From NCBI RefSeq assembly GCF_006385785.1, contig NZ_VFSH01000005.1, forward strand, positions 61,742-125,741: 64,000 bases of DNA, read 5' to 3'. The notes below the pieces were generated by a model, which did not search any database, was not told where the DNA came from, and saw only the letters and a program-made list of their open reading frames with translations. This document shows, piece after piece, positions 1-8,970 of this stretch. How positions within the stretch are numbered: position 1 is the first letter of the stretch; each line of letters begins with the position of its first letter. This DNA comes from Streptococcus shenyangsis (GTDB lineage: Bacteria > Bacillota > Bacilli > Lactobacillales > Streptococcaceae). Both the position numbers and the translations under genes were made by a program.

Positions 1-956
1 AAGGTTTTCCCTGACCCTGTCGTATGCCAGATATAGCCACAAGCATTGATTGTTCCAAAATTCTTCATCTCATTAGAGGAATGAATTTTTCTCAAAATAC
101 TCTCGGTAGCTGCTATCTGATAAGGGCGCATGATGAGCAAGGTATTATCCACATCAAAAACACAATACTTGGTCAAAACTTCCAAGAGGACACGCTTGCT
201 TAAGAAAGTAACAGTAAAATCTTCCAATTCGTGAATAGTCTTATTTTTACGGTCTGCCCACTCACAGGTAAACTCATAGTGATTTTTATTCTGAGCTGTT
301 GTATTTGCAAAGTAGCGTGTATAAGTGCCATTCGAAATCACAAAAATCTGAACATACTTATACAAAGAATTTTCGCTGTTAAAGCTTTCCTTACTATAAC
401 GGTGAACCTGATTAAAGGCTTCTTGTAGACTAACTCCCCGCTTCTTCAATTCAATCTGAACTAGCGGAAGACCATTGACTAAAATGGTCACATCATAACG
501 GTTGGTATGGCTCCCCACTTGTGTCACTTGGTTGATGACCTGCATGCTGTTGTTGTGAATATTTTTCTTGTCGAGTATGAAAATATTTTTAATCCGTCCG
601 TCATCAAAGACAAAATCATAGATATGATTTTCTTGGATTTTTCGTGTCTTTTCAACCGAACCTTCATTGGAACAGTCTAAATACTCGACTACAAAACGTT
701 GCCATTCAGCATCCGTAAACGTAACCTTATTAAGCTTTTCAATTTGGACCTTTGCATTCGCTAAAAGCTCCGCAGGTGTATGGATATCCAATCGTTCATA
801 ATTGAGACCATTGACTAAATCCATAAGCAATTGTCTTTCCAAATCTGCCTCAGACTTAAATTCTCTATCTGTGCGATACTCTGGTTGATACTCAGCCAAG
901 AGAATCCCTTCATTTGTTTCCACAATTACTTCATGTACTTTTGAATAATCAACCAT
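1..956 (-). CDS. hsdR: Type I restriction enzyme R subunit HsdR, N-terminal part (runs off left edge)
   Basis: HsdR is the endonuclease and translocase subunit of a type I restriction-modification complex. Translating the reverse strand from the ATG at 954-956 gives 318 codons with no stop before the window edge. A nuclease motif of the D-x13-ExK type is visible (Asp155, then Glu169-Leu-Lys171), and a Walker A motif HTTGSGKT lies at the very end of the visible part, where the helicase domain should begin. A Shine-Dalgarno AAAGGA sits about eight bases before the ATG. It is the last visible gene of the hsdM-rhuM-hsdS-hsdS'-hsdR order. Only the N-terminal third is present, so whether the whole gene is intact cannot be judged. 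Confidence 0.93.
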   Translation of the reverse strand, partial: MVDYSKVHEVIVETNEGILLAEYQPEYRTDREFKSEADLERQLLMDLVNGLNYERLDIHTPAELLANAKVQIEKLNKVTFTDAEWQRFVVEYLDCSNEGSVEKTRKIQENHIYDFVFDDGRIKNIFILDKKNIHNNSMQVINQVTQVGSHTNRYDVTILVNGLPLVQIELKKRGVSLQEAFNQVHRYSKESFNSENSLYKYVQIFVISNGTYTRYFANTTAQNKNHYEFTCEWADRKNKTIHELEDFTVTFLSKRVLLEVLTKYCVFDVDNTLLIMRPYQIAATESILRKIHSSNEMKNFGTINACGYIWHTTGSGKT

Positions 957-1012
957 AGTATGCTTCCTTTTATTGTATTAATTGAGATTCTTTCTCAAAA
1001 TGATTCAAAAAT

Positions 1013-1570
1013 TTATCTAGTGAAGTTTAATAATTGTTCTCTCCAGTATTCATACTGTTTTTGTCTTAGTTCGATTTCTTTTGGAAGACCTTCAGAAAGA
1101 GAGTTGGTTAGGGTGTTAAAATTGTCAAGAATGGAGACGATTCTTTTTTGTTCTGTAATGGATGGCAATATAAACTTATATTGCATAATAGCTTTCTTAT
1201 CTCCTCGGGGCATCTTAGAACCTTTTGAATATTGCACATTATAATAAAAGAATCGATCATCTGACAAAATATAATATAAATATTTATTTTCCATACAAGG
1301 GGTAATAGAATTTTGAATTGTCAAGACATCTCCACTTGTCCCACCAACTTGATTAGAAAACCAAATTTTTTTGAGATAAGGTCTGATATTACCAATCAAT
1401 ATATCACCCTGATTATAGGTTGTAACACTTCCTTGATCAGGTAAAAATGTAGCAACTGCTTTCCCTTTTCTATCTTGCAACAAATTATCAACTCCAACAT
1501 AAGTTTCAGGAGTTAAATCTGTCACACTAATCCTCTTTTGACTATATTCTGCAACTGCTCCCACCTTCAC
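1013..1570 (-). CDS. Half-length HsdS specificity protein (single target-recognition domain)
   Basis: This 185-codon frame encodes one target-recognition domain followed by one conserved helical spacer ending in LPKEIELRQKQYEYW. A normal HsdS has two such units. The spacer is a near copy of the one at the end of the upstream hsdS, which identifies the family. The assigned start is a GTG (VKVGAVAEY) with no strong ribosome-binding site, but the frame stays open upstream to the edge of the pentanucleotide repeat near 1640. It could be a functional half-subunit that dimerises, a reserve domain for recombination with hsdS, or a remnant. It lies 56 bases before hsdR in the same operon. The family call is sure; function is not. 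Confidence 0.75.
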   Translation of the reverse strand: MKVGAVAEYSQKRISVTDLTPETYVGVDNLLQDRKGKAVATFLPDQGSVTTYNQGDILIGNIRPYLKKIWFSNQVGGTSGDVLTIQNSITPCMENKYLYYILSDDRFFYYNVQYSKGSKMPRGDKKAIMQYKFILPSITEQKRIVSILDNFNTLTNSLSEGLPKEIELRQKQYEYWREQLLNFTR

Positions 1571-1630
1571 TCGAATTGGTCCAAATACCCACTGTAAAAG
1601 TTTGATAATAGCGGAGTTGTCCCACTCCTC

Positions 1631-1660
1631 TACTCTACTCTACTCTACTCTACTCTACTC
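1631..1660 (-). repeat. Pentanucleotide tandem repeat, six copies of GAGTA (minus strand)
   Basis: Six perfect TACTC units on the plus strand read as GAGTA on the coding strand. The stop codon of the full-length hsdS (TAG, 1645-1647) lies inside the tract. Short tandem repeats of this kind change copy number by slipped-strand mispairing. Reading the frames by hand, the upstream hsdS frame meets a TAG whenever three or more copies are present. Exactly two copies would join hsdS in frame to the half-hsdS downstream. Confidence 0.9.
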
Positions 1661-2796
1661 TCAGTGTACTCGCCTTCGGCGACGAATGTCAAGAGTTTTT
1701 CTCTAAAATATTCATACTGTTTTTGACGAAGTTCAATCTCCTTAGGTAGTCCGATGTTGAGGTCATTACAAACCGTATCAAAGTTGTCTAAAACTTGAAC
1801 AATACGGGACTGTATTTCAAGAGATGGAACTGGGATTTTCAATGATTTAATCATACTCATATTTATATCCCCACGTGCACCTTGTTTCAAACTCAATATC
1901 TGCCTATTTTGATTAACCAACCAATAATACAAATACTTATAATTTACTATTCTTTCATCAACACTAATACTACAACAATGTTGATTAGTTGTTAAAGGAA
2001 TACTATTCATCGCAACTCTACCAGCAGTTGCTCCTGAAATTGCAATAATTATGCTATTTGGCAGTATCCATTTTAAACCTGTTTCTTCAACAGCTTTCTC
2101 AGTAACATATTTTTCTGTAGTTGTTATTGTATTAAATTTTACTTCATTTGTTCTAAGCCAAGGAATAGTACCTTTAAGATAATAATCTTCGCATGATTTT
2201 TTAGGCGTTACTCCAGTAACAATCTTAACAGAAATATCTTGAATAGTCTTCCACTCAACCTGATAAACCTCATCCTCAAAAGATAAGAGTTTATCTCGAT
2301 AATAAGAATATTGCTTTTTACGTGAGGTCAATTCTGTAACATAATCAGTAAATTTGTCAAGTGTTTGCACGATTTTCTCTTGAATTTTTAGAGGAGGGAT
2401 GGGGATTTTAACTTTATCAAGAATAGCTTGAGTCAAACTAGGTCTTGTTGGATTAGTTGCCATTTCTTCCAATTTGACAGTTGTTAAATAATAATAAAAA
2501 TACTTTGGAATAATCTGATTTTCATCAATCTCAGTATAGTAAATGGTATCAACATTCCAGAAAGCTTTTTCTATATAGAACAAGTTAGAAATAGAACCTT
2601 TCCTAGGAATTAAAACTGTTGGTTTGTCATAAGAATAATCTGAGACAAATTCTCCCATTTCTCCACCACTTCCATATACTGGTACTTCCCCACTTGGAAG
2701 AGTTTTCCAATCCTTTCCATTCTTCAATATAGCAACATCTTTAAGTACTTTCCACTCAACGGGACAGTTCTGGATTTCTTCTAGGATGTTCATCAC
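1645..2796 (-). CDS. hsdS: Type I restriction-modification specificity subunit HsdS
   Basis: HsdS selects the DNA sequence methylated and cut by the type I complex. The 383 residues show the usual two-part layout: a target-recognition domain starting VEWKVLKDVA near residue 13, a first spacer helix ending around residue 170, a second domain starting VEWKTIQDIS near residue 180, and a second spacer with LPKEIELRQKQYEYF near residue 360. Length is typical. The ATG overlaps the end of rhuM by four bases, pointing to translational coupling. The C-terminal residues ESRVE are encoded by the pentanucleotide repeat. A third, separate domain follows at 1013-1570. Confidence 0.93.
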   Translation of the reverse strand: MMNILEEIQNCPVEWKVLKDVAILKNGKDWKTLPSGEVPVYGSGGEMGEFVSDYSYDKPTVLIPRKGSISNLFYIEKAFWNVDTIYYTEIDENQIIPKYFYYYLTTVKLEEMATNPTRPSLTQAILDKVKIPIPPLKIQEKIVQTLDKFTDYVTELTSRKKQYSYYRDKLLSFEDEVYQVEWKTIQDISVKIVTGVTPKKSCEDYYLKGTIPWLRTNEVKFNTITTTEKYVTEKAVEETGLKWILPNSIIIAISGATAGRVAMNSIPLTTNQHCCSISVDERIVNYKYLYYWLVNQNRQILSLKQGARGDINMSMIKSLKIPVPSLEIQSRIVQVLDNFDTVCNDLNIGLPKEIELRQKQYEYFREKLLTFVAEGEYTESRVE

Positions 2797-3788
2797 TTAC
2801 CTCCTTCCTTGGCTAGATTTTCAATACTTTTGATTTCTTTGAGGTAATCTTTTTCAACTTGACTAAGGGTCTTGGCTTGGTAGCTCTTATATTCCTTATC
2901 CACCTTATGCTTCATCTGTTCACGAGAGATAGAACCACTGTTAGCTAGCAAGTCTTCCCCAGTAGCCTGAAGGATACGATCTACGTGAGCCACCCAGTCA
3001 GCCATGGTCATGATTTCTTCTCGCTCTGCCTGTCTTTCAGCAAAGTCTAGATATCCTGATACAAGCTGATTAAGTCCACGGAGTTCTTTTTCTGTCAGGT
3101 AGTTCTTGGCAACTTTTGCTTCGGATAAAGTAGGAAGGTCTCCCTTAAAAGTAGTCAAGCCCATAAACTCCTTTTCACTATCAACACGATTGTAGATGAG
3201 TTCGCTCGCAGTATTGTGGTGAATAGCATAATGCATCTTGTTTTGAACTGTCGCAAAGAATTTCTTTGCCTCTGGTGAATTTGCATTGTAGTCGCTTGAT
3301 GTAGCAAAGAGATCCAAGACCTGACGGTAAAAGACTTTTTCACTTGAGCGGATATCTCGGATTCTTTCAAGAAGTTCTTTAAAGTAAGAGCCTCCACCCA
3401 AGTTTTTCAAGAGCTCATCATCCATGGCAAAGCCCTTAATCAGATACTCTTTCAAGACTGTCGAAGCATAGAGTCTGAACTGAATGCCACGAGGAGATCG
3501 AACTCGATAACCAATCGCCAAAATCATATCGAGATTATAGTAGGCGACATTTCGCTGAACACTTCTATTCCCCTCATTTTGAACTGTCAACTTATAGTTG
3601 ACAGTTGCCTCTTCCGATAATTCTCCATCTTCAAAAATAGCCTTGATATGTTTACTAATATTTTGCTTGGAAGTTTGAAAGAGCTCAGCTAGTTCTTGTT
3701 GGGTCAGCCAGACCGTTCCATTATTCAAGTGAAGTTCAATAGCGGACTCGCCGTCATCTGTCCTATAGAGAATCACATCATTTACCAT
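2793..3788 (-). CDS. rhuM: RhuM-family protein within the hsd operon
   Basis: The 331-residue product resembles the RhuM (virulence-protein) family, which is often found inside type I restriction operons and whose biochemical role is unclear. Family-like features are the N-terminal winged-helix-like segment [11 protein letters not shown] with SKQNISKHI, the central [19 protein letters not shown] stretch and a helical, charged C-terminus. It overlaps hsdM by 11 bases upstream and hsdS by four bases downstream, so it is made with the R-M subunits. I infer a regulatory or accessory role in the R-M system from the location; the sequence does not show an enzymatic motif I can name. Confidence 0.85.
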   Translation of the reverse strand: MVNDVILYRTDDGESAIELHLNNGTVWLTQQELAELFQTSKQNISKHIKAIFEDGELSEEATVNYKLTVQNEGNRSVQRNVAYYNLDMILAIGYRVRSPRGIQFRLYASTVLKEYLIKGFAMDDELLKNLGGGSYFKELLERIRDIRSSEKVFYRQVLDLFATSSDYNANSPEAKKFFATVQNKMHYAIHHNTASELIYNRVDSEKEFMGLTTFKGDLPTLSEAKVAKNYLTEKELRGLNQLVSGYLDFAERQAEREEIMTMADWVAHVDRILQATGEDLLANSGSISREQMKHKVDKEYKSYQAKTLSQVEKDYLKEIKSIENLAKEGGK

Positions 3789-5349
3789 AGCTCAATTCCT
3801 CTACAATCTTGTCTATCTCTGTACGCAAGTGGTCAATCTTGGCTACAGTTTCTGAAATTTCTTGATTGAGCACATCAATATCAATCTTCTCACGTGTATC
3901 TTCTTGTTCGACATAGGTTGAAACAGATAAGTTATAATCCTGCTCTGAACCAATCACATCATTATCAACGAGAGCCGCTTTATAGTCTACGCTTTGACAA
4001 TTAGTAAACAATTCAATAATGTGCTCAATATTGTCATCCGTCAAGACATTGTTATTGGTCTCTTTTTTGAATTCTTTACTTGCATCAATAAAGAGTGTTT
4101 TATTTTCAACTTTATTCTTCGCTAGAACTAAAATCGTGGTCGCAATAGAAGTTCCAAAGAAGAGATTGTCTGGAAGGGAAATAACCGCTTCAACAAAGTT
4201 GTTATCTACTAGATACTGACGAATAGTCTTTTCAGCTCCTCCACGATAGAAAATTCCTGGAAAACATACAATAGCTGCTCGACCTTTATTGGACAAGTGA
4301 TTGAGACTATGCATGATAAATGCAAAGTCAGCTTTTGACTTAGGAGCTAGCTTACCAGCTGGCGCAAAGCGGTCATCATTTATTAGAGTTGGATCTCCAT
4401 CTCCCACCCATTTGACAGAATACGGAGGGTTAGAAACGATAGCATCAAATGGCTTTTCTTCTAAATGCTGAGGATTTAAAAGGGTATCTCCTCGCTTAAT
4501 ATCAAAGTTATTGTAGTTGATATTGTGCAAGAACATATTCATACGAGCCAAGTTGTAGTTGGTCATATTGATTTCCTGACCAAAGAAACCATCCTCTAAG
4601 ATATGGTCTTCATATTGTTTTTTCATTTGAAGAAGGAGAGAGCCTGAACCACATGTTGGGTCATAGACCTTGTTAATCTTGTCCTTGCCGACCATCACTA
4701 GACGAGCTAATAGTTTAGAGACTGTCTGAGGTGTGAAAAATTCACCCCCACTTTTTCCTGCATTACTTGCATAGTTGGAAATCAAGAACTCATAAGCATC
4801 CCCAAAGGCATCGATGTCATTTTTCTCAAAGTTACCAAAGTTAATGCTATTGATACCATTTAGAATGTCAGAAAGTCGTTTATTTTTTTCTGGAACAGTT
4901 CCACCAAGGATATTGCTTCGTGTATCCAAGTTATCAAACAAACCTTTGATATCATCCTCTGATTTGAAGCCAATCGCTGATTTCTCAATAGCTTGGAAAA
5001 TATTGGCCAAGTCTTCGTTTAAATTTTCATTTTTCGAGGCATTCTTGACTACATTTTCAAATAGTTGACTCGGAAGGATAAAGAATCCCTTATCCTCAAC
5101 TGTCCCTGGTTTAAAATCTTGCTCAGCTTCTTGGTCACTCAATTCAGCATAACGGAATTCTAAATCCCCAGCCTCATGCTCAGCGCGGTCAAAATAATCA
5201 GCCATATGCTCTGAAATAAAGCGATAGAATAGGATTCCTAAAATGTATTGTTTAAAATCCCAACCATCTACAGCTCCACGAACATCGTCCGCAATCGCCC
5301 AAATCTTACGATGCAGTTCCTTGCGTTCTGCATTTTCTTTACTTGCCAT
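3778..5349 (-). CDS. hsdM: Type I restriction-modification DNA methyltransferase subunit HsdM
   Basis: HsdM makes N6-methyladenine and forms the M2S core of the type I enzyme. The protein has an N-terminal helical HsdM_N region, the AdoMet-binding motif YDPTCGSGS near residue 229 and the catalytic NPPY motif near residue 308. The length of about 523 residues is normal. An in-frame GTG lies two codons upstream, but AAGGGAAG is better spaced for the ATG at 5347-5349, so I use that. It is the first gene of the hsd operon, overlaps rhuM, and has an extended -10 promoter about 40 bases upstream. Confidence 0.95.
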   Translation of the reverse strand: MASKENAERKELHRKIWAIADDVRGAVDGWDFKQYILGILFYRFISEHMADYFDRAEHEAGDLEFRYAELSDQEAEQDFKPGTVEDKGFFILPSQLFENVVKNASKNENLNEDLANIFQAIEKSAIGFKSEDDIKGLFDNLDTRSNILGGTVPEKNKRLSDILNGINSINFGNFEKNDIDAFGDAYEFLISNYASNAGKSGGEFFTPQTVSKLLARLVMVGKDKINKVYDPTCGSGSLLLQMKKQYEDHILEDGFFGQEINMTNYNLARMNMFLHNINYNNFDIKRGDTLLNPQHLEEKPFDAIVSNPPYSVKWVGDGDPTLINDDRFAPAGKLAPKSKADFAFIMHSLNHLSNKGRAAIVCFPGIFYRGGAEKTIRQYLVDNNFVEAVISLPDNLFFGTSIATTILVLAKNKVENKTLFIDASKEFKKETNNNVLTDDNIEHIIELFTNCQSVDYKAALVDNDVIGSEQDYNLSVSTYVEQEDTREKIDIDVLNQEISETVAKIDHLRTEIDKIVEELSYGK

Positions 5350-5387
5350 TTTCACTTCCCTTATTAAATAAATGTATTATCTCTTTT

Positions 5388-5399
5388 ATTTTATCATAT
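5388..5399 (-). promoter_or_regulatory. Putative extended -10 promoter of the hsd operon
   Basis: The minus strand reads TATGATAAAAT, a TG-extended -10 element, about 40 bases before the hsdM start. No good -35 box is seen, as is usual for extended -10 promoters. Confidence 0.45.
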
Positions 5400-5401
5400 T
5401 T

Positions 5402-5437
5402 TAAGAAAACCCACTCGAAGCGAGAAGAGCGAGTGGG
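5402..5437 (-). terminator. Rho-independent terminator after the abiH gene
   Basis: The minus strand has CCCACTCG and CGAGTGGG as an eight-base stem with a short loop, followed by TTTTCTT. It lies about 65 bases after the AbiH gene stop and just upstream of the hsd promoter, which separates the two units. Confidence 0.75.
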
Positions 5438-5503
5438 ATAGAAATGTTTTTAGATTAAGATTTTACAATTTTATTCTATAAATTCAACTATTTTTTGATT
5501 TTA

Positions 5504-6640
5504 TTAAGATAGTAGAACATTTTTCATACCATCCTTATCATCACTCTTTATAAATACAAGATTTCGTTTTCCTGTTAACTCTACCAATTTTGCTTTACCA
5601 AGAATGATTGCAAGATTCTTAATAATCGAACGTTTAGCAGGCTCATCAAAATAAGTAAAAACAAATCGATAAATATATTTTCCATTCTCTGCTAATTCAA
5701 AACATTTTTGAAATATTTCCTTATCCAAAGGATCAACCGAGTGACCAAAAACAATAATATTCTTTGAATTTGGAAGTTGACCACCGAATGCATCACCTAT
5801 ATCATAGAAAGTTCGTTTAAAAAATTCTTCAAATTTATTTCCAGTTTCCTTAACAACTCTTTGGTAATATTTCTGATAAGGAATTAAATCACTGTTGACA
5901 TCATTTTCTTTGTCCTCAATTCCAAAGACCATAGTATTGATTCGACTGAAGGGTCTATCTAAATCAATTCGGCCATGTATGAAATGAGTTCTCTCCTCAT
6001 AAGTCCCAAATAAATATCCTGATGTATTAGTATAATTAAAGTTTAAAACAGAGGAATTTGACAAATCAGATATTGCATCTAGAGCTGTTGAACTTGCTTC
6101 AATCCTTCGAATATCAAAATCTAAATACGACAGATAAATTTCTAATAGTTCTGTTAATAAATTTAACTGTTCGATAAAAATGTAATTTAATTTATTCAAT
6201 ACCAAATCTCTATCCAAAAACTTCCATTCATAGTGACTGTAGAGTGGAGCGAATACCTCTGCAATAAAGTATTTTGCGCTGAAATTAGTTTCATTTTTCA
6301 AACTATCTCTACTTTTTCTAACTGGATGTATATCTGATAAATCATATAGTAATTTCATATTCTCTTTAAAATACATTATTGCATCCGCTAGTTGGGAGAT
6401 CATGATTTCAAGATTAGACCAATTATCTCCAAGAGTATCTTTGTTTTCGTTGATAAATTTCAAATATAAATTATCTTTGTATTTCTCAATACTAATATTT
6501 TTAGCTTTTAGAAACTCCAGTAACTCATCATCTGGATTAGAAAATAATTGTTTTTCAAACTCAATAAAATCGGTATACCTTGTATCTCGGTTCATCGCAC
6601 GATCAAACCCGTTGCCCAATATTAAAATTGTATCTGCCAT
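5504..6640 (-). CDS. abiH: AbiH-family abortive phage infection protein
   Basis: The 378-residue product matches the AbiH family of phage-exclusion proteins. It has the N-terminal LILGNGFD motif (residues 6-12), then TRYTDFIEF, the central LNFNYTNT motif near residue 199, HIHGRIDLD near residue 220 and the C-terminal IVFGHSVDPLD near residue 297. These motifs run in the order usual for the family. AbiH was first described on a lactococcal element; its mechanism is not settled. The gene stands alone between its own terminator and the small gene at 6820-7086. Its position beside a complete type I R-M operon makes a small defence island. Confidence 0.87.
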   Translation of the reverse strand: MADTILILGNGFDRAMNRDTRYTDFIEFEKQLFSNPDDELLEFLKAKNISIEKYKDNLYLKFINENKDTLGDNWSNLEIMISQLADAIMYFKENMKLLYDLSDIHPVRKSRDSLKNETNFSAKYFIAEVFAPLYSHYEWKFLDRDLVLNKLNYIFIEQLNLLTELLEIYLSYLDFDIRRIEASSTALDAISDLSNSSVLNFNYTNTSGYLFGTYEERTHFIHGRIDLDRPFSRINTMVFGIEDKENDVNSDLIPYQKYYQRVVKETGNKFEEFFKRTFYDIGDAFGGQLPNSKNIIVFGHSVDPLDKEIFQKCFELAENGKYIYRFVFTYFDEPAKRSIIKNLAIILGKAKLVELTGKRNLVFIKSDDKDGMKNVLLS

Positions 6641-6756
6641 AAAATTTCCTCTTATCTATTATAATTGGATTATCTTTTACACTTTTTTATCACTTCCACT
6701 ATAACAGAAACATATATTTTTTCAGTCTTTTTCTCTAACATTATACCACGAAACCA

Positions 6757-6789
6757 CAAAAATCCCCTTAGAATTCCGCTTCTAAGGGG
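6757..6789 (-). terminator. Rho-independent terminator after the small ORF at 6820-7086
   Basis: The minus strand reads CCCCTTAGAA, a six-base loop, TTCTAAGGGG, then ATTTTTG. The stem is ten base pairs and lies about 30 bases past the stop of the small upstream gene. Confidence 0.8.
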
Positions 6790-6819
6790 TTGTCTTTATC
6801 CTGCTGCTTGGCCTGGTTC

Positions 6820-7086
6820 TTATGGTTTGGTCTTTTTATCTTTCTTGCTACTAGTGATGAGACGGCGCTTGCTATCTCTGATGCTATTGAGTTCCTTGAG
6901 GAGTTGAGTCAAGTGCTCCTTTTCAGGATAGGCTTCTGCACTGGCTACAGTATAGCACATAAAGAGGTCGTAGATGCTGGTTAGTTCGGTGCGGACTTGT
7001 CTAGTCTTGCCGACTTCCTTGGTAAACTTATGCGCACGCACCTGACTTTCCACTTGGTCATATTCCTCTTGAGCATTGACCACCAC
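6820..7086 (-). CDS. Small protein of unknown function (88 aa), possibly 5'-truncated
   Basis: I do not recognise this product. It is helical and charged, with a lysine-rich C-terminus (SSKKDKKTKP) and no signal peptide or membrane segment. The annotated start is a GTG in a run of three valine codons without a clear ribosome-binding site. The same frame stays open upstream for about 40 codons to a TGA near 7200, without an ATG. This suggests either a non-standard start or the 3' remnant of a larger gene. A strong terminator follows it, so the region was at some time transcribed as a gene. Confidence 0.45.
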   Translation of the reverse strand: MVVNAQEEYDQVESQVRAHKFTKEVGKTRQVRTELTSIYDLFMCYTVASAEAYPEKEHLTQLLKELNSIRDSKRRLITSSKKDKKTKP

Positions 7087-7242
7087 CGTCAGCAGTAGAA
7101 TACTTTTAAATTCATGGAATGACGATTGTTCTAAACCTAGAATAAATTTAAACTTTAGGAAAGAGACATGTTCTAAGTCTCGAAGGTCTATTCACTATCC
7201 ATTCCTCATCAAAAACAATCATTCCCCCTTTCTACTCCAAAA

Positions 7243-7253
7243 TATGGTATAGT
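7243..7253 (+). promoter_or_regulatory. Putative extended -10 promoter of the TVP38-family gene
   Basis: TATGGTATAGT resembles a TG-extended -10 hexamer (TATAGT, 7248-7253). It lies about 28 bases before the ATG at 7282, which has GAGGAG as its ribosome-binding site. Confidence 0.5.
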
Positions 7254-7281
7254 AGAGTTATACTATCTATGAGGAGTTTAC

Positions 7282-7899
7282 ATGTCACAGGATAAACAAA
7301 TGAAAGCTGTTTCTCCCCTTCTGCAGCAAGTTATCAATATCTCATCGATTGTCGGTGGGGTTGGGAGTTTGATTTTCTGTATTTGGGCTTATCAGGCTGG
7401 GATTTTACAGTCCAAGGAAACCCTCTCTGCCTTTATCCAGCAGGCAGGTATCTGGGGGCCACCTCTCTTTATCTTTTTACAGATTTTACAGACAGTCGTC
7501 CCTATCATTCCTGGAGCCTTGACCTCAGTGGCAGGGGTCTTTATCTACGGCCACATCATCGGGACTATCTACAACTATATCGGCATCGTGATTGGCTGTG
7601 CCATTATCTTTTATCTGGTGCGACTCTATGGGGCCGCCTTTGTCCAGTCTGTCGTCAGCAAGCGCACCTATGACAAGTATATCGGCTGGCTTGATAAGGG
7701 TAATCGTTTTGACCGTTTCTTTATCTTTATGATGATTTGGCCGATTAGCCCCGCTGACTTTCTCTGTATGCTGGCTGCCTTAACCAAGATGAGTTTCAAG
7801 CGCTATATGACCATCATCATTCTGACCAAACCCTTTACCCTCGTGGTTTATACCTACGGTCTGACCTATATTATCGACTTCTTCTGGCAAATGCTTTGA
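7282..7899 (+). CDS. TVP38/TMEM64 (DedA-like, SNARE-associated) membrane protein
   Basis: The 205-residue protein is an integral membrane protein with about five or six hydrophobic segments. It carries the family core: a re-entrant region around VVPIIPGALTSVAGVFIYG (residues 73-91) and the later hydrophilic loop with RFDRFFIFMMIWPISPADFLC. This family is related to DedA and VTT-domain proteins, which are implicated in lipid scrambling or envelope homeostasis; the streptococcal substrate is unknown. It is transcribed alone from its own promoter and ends in a bidirectional terminator shared with scrK. The family call is firm, the function open. Confidence 0.85.
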   Translation: MSQDKQMKAVSPLLQQVINISSIVGGVGSLIFCIWAYQAGILQSKETLSAFIQQAGIWGPPLFIFLQILQTVVPIIPGALTSVAGVFIYGHIIGTIYNYIGIVIGCAIIFYLVRLYGAAFVQSVVSKRTYDKYIGWLDKGNRFDRFFIFMMIWPISPADFLCMLAALTKMSFKRYMTIIILTKPFTLVVYTYGLTYIIDFFWQML

Positions 7900-7904
7900 T
7901 ACAT

Positions 7905-7937
7905 AAAAAATCCGTTTGGTTGCCCAAGCGGATTTTG
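7905..7937. terminator. Bidirectional rho-independent terminator between the TVP38 gene and scrK
   Basis: AAAATCCGTTTGG and CCCAAGCGGATTTT form an imperfect 13-base stem with A and T runs on both sides. It can serve the convergent genes at 7282-7899 and 7942-8829. Confidence 0.8.
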
Positions 7938-7941
7938 TACT

Positions 7942-8829
7942 TTATTTTGAAACTTCTTTTGCAAGGACAAAGTTCCCAAGAGTAGCAGAACCATTTCCTG
8001 CGACTGCTGGCGTTACGATGTAGTCACGCACATCTGGTACTGGTAGGTAGCCATTAAGGAGAGCTGTAAATTTCTCACGGACACGATCCAGCATGTGTTG
8101 TTGAGCCATGACCCCTCCACCAAAGACAATCACGTCTGGGCGGAAAGTCACTGTCGCATTAACCGCAGCTTGAGCGATATAGTAGGCTTGAACATCCCAA
8201 ACAGGGTTATTGAGTTCAATATTTTCCCCACGTACACCTGTACGAGCTTCCAAACTTGGACCAGCTGCATAGCCTTCCAGACATCCCTTATGGAAAGGAC
8301 AAACACCCTTAAACTCTTTTTCAATATCCATTGGGTGTCTAGCCACATAGTAGTGACCCATTTCAGGGTGACCAACACCACCGATAAACTCACCACGTTG
8401 GATGACACCTGCACCGATACCTGTACCGATTGTGTAGTAAACCAAGTTTTCGATACGACCACCAGCGTTGTTACGGGCAACCACTTCACCATAAGCAGAG
8501 CTGTTTACGTCTGTAGTGAAGTACATTGGCACGTTTAGGGCGCGACGAAGGGCACCAAGCAAGTCCACATTTGCCCAGTTTGGTTTTGGAGTTGTTGTGA
8601 TAAAGCCATAAGTTTTTGAGTTTTTATCAATATCAATCGGACCAAATGAACCAACTGCAAGACCAGCAAGGTTATCGAATTTTGAGAAGAACTCAATGGT
8701 TTTATCGATTGTTTCGATTGGAGTTGTTGTTGGAAATTGTGTTTTTTCTACAACGTTAAAATTTTCATCACCGACAGCACAGACAAATTTTGTACCGCCT
8801 GCTTCCAAACTTCCGTATAGTTTTGTCAT
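7942..8829 (-). CDS. scrK: Fructokinase (ROK family)
   Basis: ScrK phosphorylates the fructose released by sucrose-6-phosphate hydrolase, giving fructose-6-phosphate. The 295-residue ROK protein starts with a phosphate-binding loop LEAGGTKF (residues 8-15), has the sugar-binding DVNSSAYGE near residue 100, GTGIGAGV near residue 129, and the ROK zinc cluster with His155 and the cysteines in CPFHKGC near residue 178. It lies beside scrA on the same strand with a terminator between them and has its own extended -10 promoter, so it can be expressed apart from the PTS gene. Confidence 0.93.
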   Translation of the reverse strand: MTKLYGSLEAGGTKFVCAVGDENFNVVEKTQFPTTTPIETIDKTIEFFSKFDNLAGLAVGSFGPIDIDKNSKTYGFITTTPKPNWANVDLLGALRRALNVPMYFTTDVNSSAYGEVVARNNAGGRIENLVYYTIGTGIGAGVIQRGEFIGGVGHPEMGHYYVARHPMDIEKEFKGVCPFHKGCLEGYAAGPSLEARTGVRGENIELNNPVWDVQAYYIAQAAVNATVTFRPDVIVFGGGVMAQQHMLDRVREKFTALLNGYLPVPDVRDYIVTPAVAGNGSATLGNFVLAKEVSK

Positions 8830-8856
8830 GATTAACCTCTTGTATTTATTTTCTTT

Positions 8857-8868
8857 ATTATAGCATAT
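8857..8868 (-). promoter_or_regulatory. Putative extended -10 promoter of scrK
   Basis: The minus strand reads TATGCTATAAT, a perfect TATAAT with a TG extension, 28 bases before the scrK ATG. No good -35 is seen. Confidence 0.6.
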
Positions 8869-8926
8869 TTCCAGACTGAAAATTGCTCAATATTTTAGAT
8901 TTTCCTCTGTAAATTTTACCATTCAA

Positions 8927-8961
8927 TCAAAAACGAACAAACATGACATTTGTTCGTTTTT
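8927..8961 (-). terminator. Rho-independent terminator after scrA
   Basis: The minus strand has AAAACGAACAAA, a seven-base loop, and TTTGTTCGTTTT, then a further T. It is a perfect 12-base stem lying ten bases past the scrA stop. Confidence 0.85.
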
Positions 8962-8970
8962 ATGAATCTA

